From: JBBQSF01 sp038214085
Lineage (GTDB): Bacteria > Bacteroidota > Bacteroidia > Bacteroidales > CG2-30-32-10
DNA: 7,254 nt
Reading direction: 5' to 3'
Assembly (NCBI GenBank): GCA_038214085.1
Contig: JBBQSF010000138.1
Span: forward strand, 1 to 7,254
The position numbers were made by a program, and so were the translations under genes. Below are positions 5,656-7,254 of this stretch, one piece after another (positions within the stretch are counted from its first letter, which is position 1; each line of letters begins with the position of its first letter). Below the pieces are notes generated by a model. That model was not told where the DNA came from and made no database searches. It saw nothing but the letters and a program-made list of their open reading frames with translations.

Positions 5656-7254
5656 ATGAAAACTAAATTTAGACTATTATTTTGTTTAATTGTCGCAGCA
5701 CATTTGGCTTTTATACAATTTCCTTCATTTGCTGTAACCGCTTACCCCTATCCCATCGAATTTACCCAGCCAGATGGCAGTAAAATTACTATCCAACTTA
5801 AAGGCGATGAAAAAATTCATTGGGCGGTTACTACAGATGGATACACCCTACTGTTTGATAGCACTGGGACTTATCAATATGCTATGCTCAATAGCCAAAA
5901 TGATTTAGTGCCCTCTGGCATTAAAGCGAATAACTTAGAACTTAGAAACTTTGATGAAGTTTATTTTCTTGAAAATACACCTAAGGCACTATCCTATTCT
6001 AAAACACAAATTAGTATTTTTAAGCAAATATGGAATCTTACCAGCAACCCCGCTAAACTGGGTGGGTTTCCAACAACAGGTACACGAAAATTTCTTATGA
6101 TTCTTGCGAATTATAGCAATACGGCTCCTACATATACGCAAGCAATGTTTAACAATTATATGAATCAGGTCAATTATAATGGAACAGGAAGTTTCAGAGA
6201 TTATTTTATTGAAAACTCTTATGGACAATTAATTGTTAATACAACTGTTACTGTTTGGGTTACGCTTACGAATCCACATAATTATTATTCCACTTCAAGT
6301 AATGATTCTCCAAATTGGGTAAAGATGGTTTATGATGCCATAGTTGCAGCTGACCCCCTTGTTGATTATTCACAGTACGATAACAATGGTGATGGCGTTG
6401 TTGATGGTGTGGCAGTTATTCACCAAGGAATGGGGCAGGAAGAATCTGGAAGCATTAATGATGTGTGGTCACATAATTGGAGTCTTATTTCTGCAGGCTA
6501 TTCAGCTGCTGCAAGAACTTTTGACGGGGTAAAGGTTGATCCTTATACCACTCAACCCGAATTAAGTAGTTCAGGTATGGGAACTATTGGAGTAATGTGT
6601 CATGAATTCGGGCATAACCTTGGTGCTAATGATTATTATGATACTGATTATGCCACAGGCGGTCAATACGATGGCACAGGCGATTGGGATTTACAGGCAG
6701 GTGGTTCATGGAATGGAAGTCCTGCCGGTTCATCACCTGCGCACTCAAACGCATATACCAAAACTGCTGTTTATCTTTGGGCAACGGCACAATCACTTAC
6801 TGCAGGTTGCAATATGACTTTATACAATACTGCTCAAAATTCAAATAGTTTCTATAAAATAGCCACCAATACTGCTAATGAATATTATCTTTTAGAAAAC
6901 AAACAACAAGTGGGTTTTGATTCTTATCTCCCAGGTCATGGAATGATAATATATCATGTAAGCGCAACGGTTACTTCACCAATAAATGCAGCTCATCCAA
7001 ATAAAATGTATATAGTTTCCGCAAATGCACCCGTAGCACAACCCTTTACAGCGGCAACACCTTCCCAATATGGAACGACAAATAGTTCCAGTTGTCCATA
7101 TCCTGGTACAGGAAGTGAAACATCATTTACAGATTTGACTATACCTTGTTCAAAATCATGGGCTGGTGTTAATACAGCCAAACCAATTACGAATATTTCT
7201 GAAAACACAACTTTAAAAACAATTTCATTCACATTTAATGGCGGACCAGGTTGT
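5656..7254 (+). CDS. Secreted M6-family metalloprotease, 3' partial
   Basis: The frame is open for 533 codons to the window end. Residues 1-26 or 1-29 form a signal peptide (MKTKFRLLFCLIV..., cleavage after SFA or VTA). Residues 30 to about 125 are the propeptide typical of this family (FTQPDGSKITIQLKGDE, then HWAVTTDGYTLL). The catalytic domain starts near RKFLMIL (144-150), with RDYFIENSYGQL at 181-192 and a DNNGDGVVDG loop (242-251) spaced like a calcium-binding DxNxDGxxD. The zinc site is HEFGHNLGAND (316-326): H316, H320 and D326 as ligands, E317 as catalytic base. ENKQQVGFDSYLPGHGMIIYHV (from about 415) is also characteristic. The protein would hydrolyse extracellular proteins; related Bacteroidota enzymes often carry a C-terminal type IX secretion signal, which would lie beyond the window. 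Two departures are visible: NPD-type LGLPD is LGAND, and the Met-turn region WDLMAGGS is WDLQAGGS with Gln347. Cysteines appear only late (371, 480, 497, 533), apart from C10 and C315. Confidence 0.92.
   Translation, partial: MKTKFRLLFCLIVAAHLAFIQFPSFAVTAYPYPIEFTQPDGSKITIQLKGDEKIHWAVTTDGYTLLFDSTGTYQYAMLNSQNDLVPSGIKANNLELRNFDEVYFLENTPKALSYSKTQISIFKQIWNLTSNPAKLGGFPTTGTRKFLMILANYSNTAPTYTQAMFNNYMNQVNYNGTGSFRDYFIENSYGQLIVNTTVTVWVTLTNPHNYYSTSSNDSPNWVKMVYDAIVAADPLVDYSQYDNNGDGVVDGVAVIHQGMGQEESGSINDVWSHNWSLISAGYSAAARTFDGVKVDPYTTQPELSSSGMGTIGVMCHEFGHNLGANDYYDTDYATGGQYDGTGDWDLQAGGSWNGSPAGSSPAHSNAYTKTAVYLWATAQSLTAGCNMTLYNTAQNSNSFYKIATNTANEYYLLENKQQVGFDSYLPGHGMIIYHVSATVTSPINAAHPNKMYIVSANAPVAQPFTAATPSQYGTTNSSSCPYPGTGSETSFTDLTIPCSKSWAGVNTAKPITNISENTTLKTISFTFNGGPGC

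Noticed and set aside
6344..6817. Two plus-strand ORFs of 62 and 71 codons in another frame, and minus-strand ORFs at 5989-6228 and 6993-7232
   Set aside because: All overlap the continuous 533-codon M6 protease frame, whose motifs are unmistakable.

Overview
The window reads as chromosomal DNA of a Bacteroidota bacterium, probably an environmental or anaerobic member of the Bacteroidales/Marinilabiliales type. The composition is AT-rich, start codons lack Shine-Dalgarno sequences, and two genes have a TAnnTTTG-type -7 promoter box just upstream. The gene set also fits: a DUF2807 head-GIN protein, small outer-membrane barrels, a second EF-G (EF-G2) and an M6 secreted protease. All six genes and the one small candidate ORF are on the + strand. 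I saw no rRNA, tRNA, CRISPR array, or transposase.

Layout. Positions 1-594 hold the 3' part of a DUF2807 beta-helix protein with seven SGSG turns. Positions 647-1785 hold two short exported proteins, 11 bp apart, that look like small outer-membrane beta-barrels and were probably transcribed together. Positions 1786-2235 are a gene-free stretch packed with structure: a 22-bp perfect AT palindrome, a 189-bp element bounded by perfect 15-bp terminal inverted repeats (MITE-like or an IS relic), a second long imperfect inverted repeat, and a small hairpin. Positions 2251-2694 encode a membrane protein made of two DUF2061 repeats, with a promoter box so close to the ATG that the mRNA may be leaderless. 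Positions 2862-4997 encode an EF-G paralogue of the EF-G2 type, closed by a clear intrinsic terminator at 5019-5049. Positions 5050-5655 are mostly non-coding. They contain two tandem 17-bp palindromes (ATACGT-N5-ACGTAT) 21 bp apart, a sigma70-like TTGACA-N17-TACATT match and a 32-codon ORF. Positions 5656-7254 are the 5' part of a secreted M6-family metalloprotease that runs off the window.

How the pieces relate. The first three genes are envelope proteins and may form one locus. DUF2061, EF-G2 and the protease each look like separate transcription units. The most informative gene is the EF-G paralogue. It keeps the ribosome-contacting domain IV tip (H585 and the SGGAGQFG loop), but the catalytic His of the switch II DxPGH motif is Phe84, the P-loop Asp is Lys19, and the G4 motif is NQLD. 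This matches what is known of Bacteroides EF-G2, reported to support translocation without GTP hydrolysis. The most novel-looking non-coding signal is the paired palindrome at 5297-5334, which has the geometry of a double operator.
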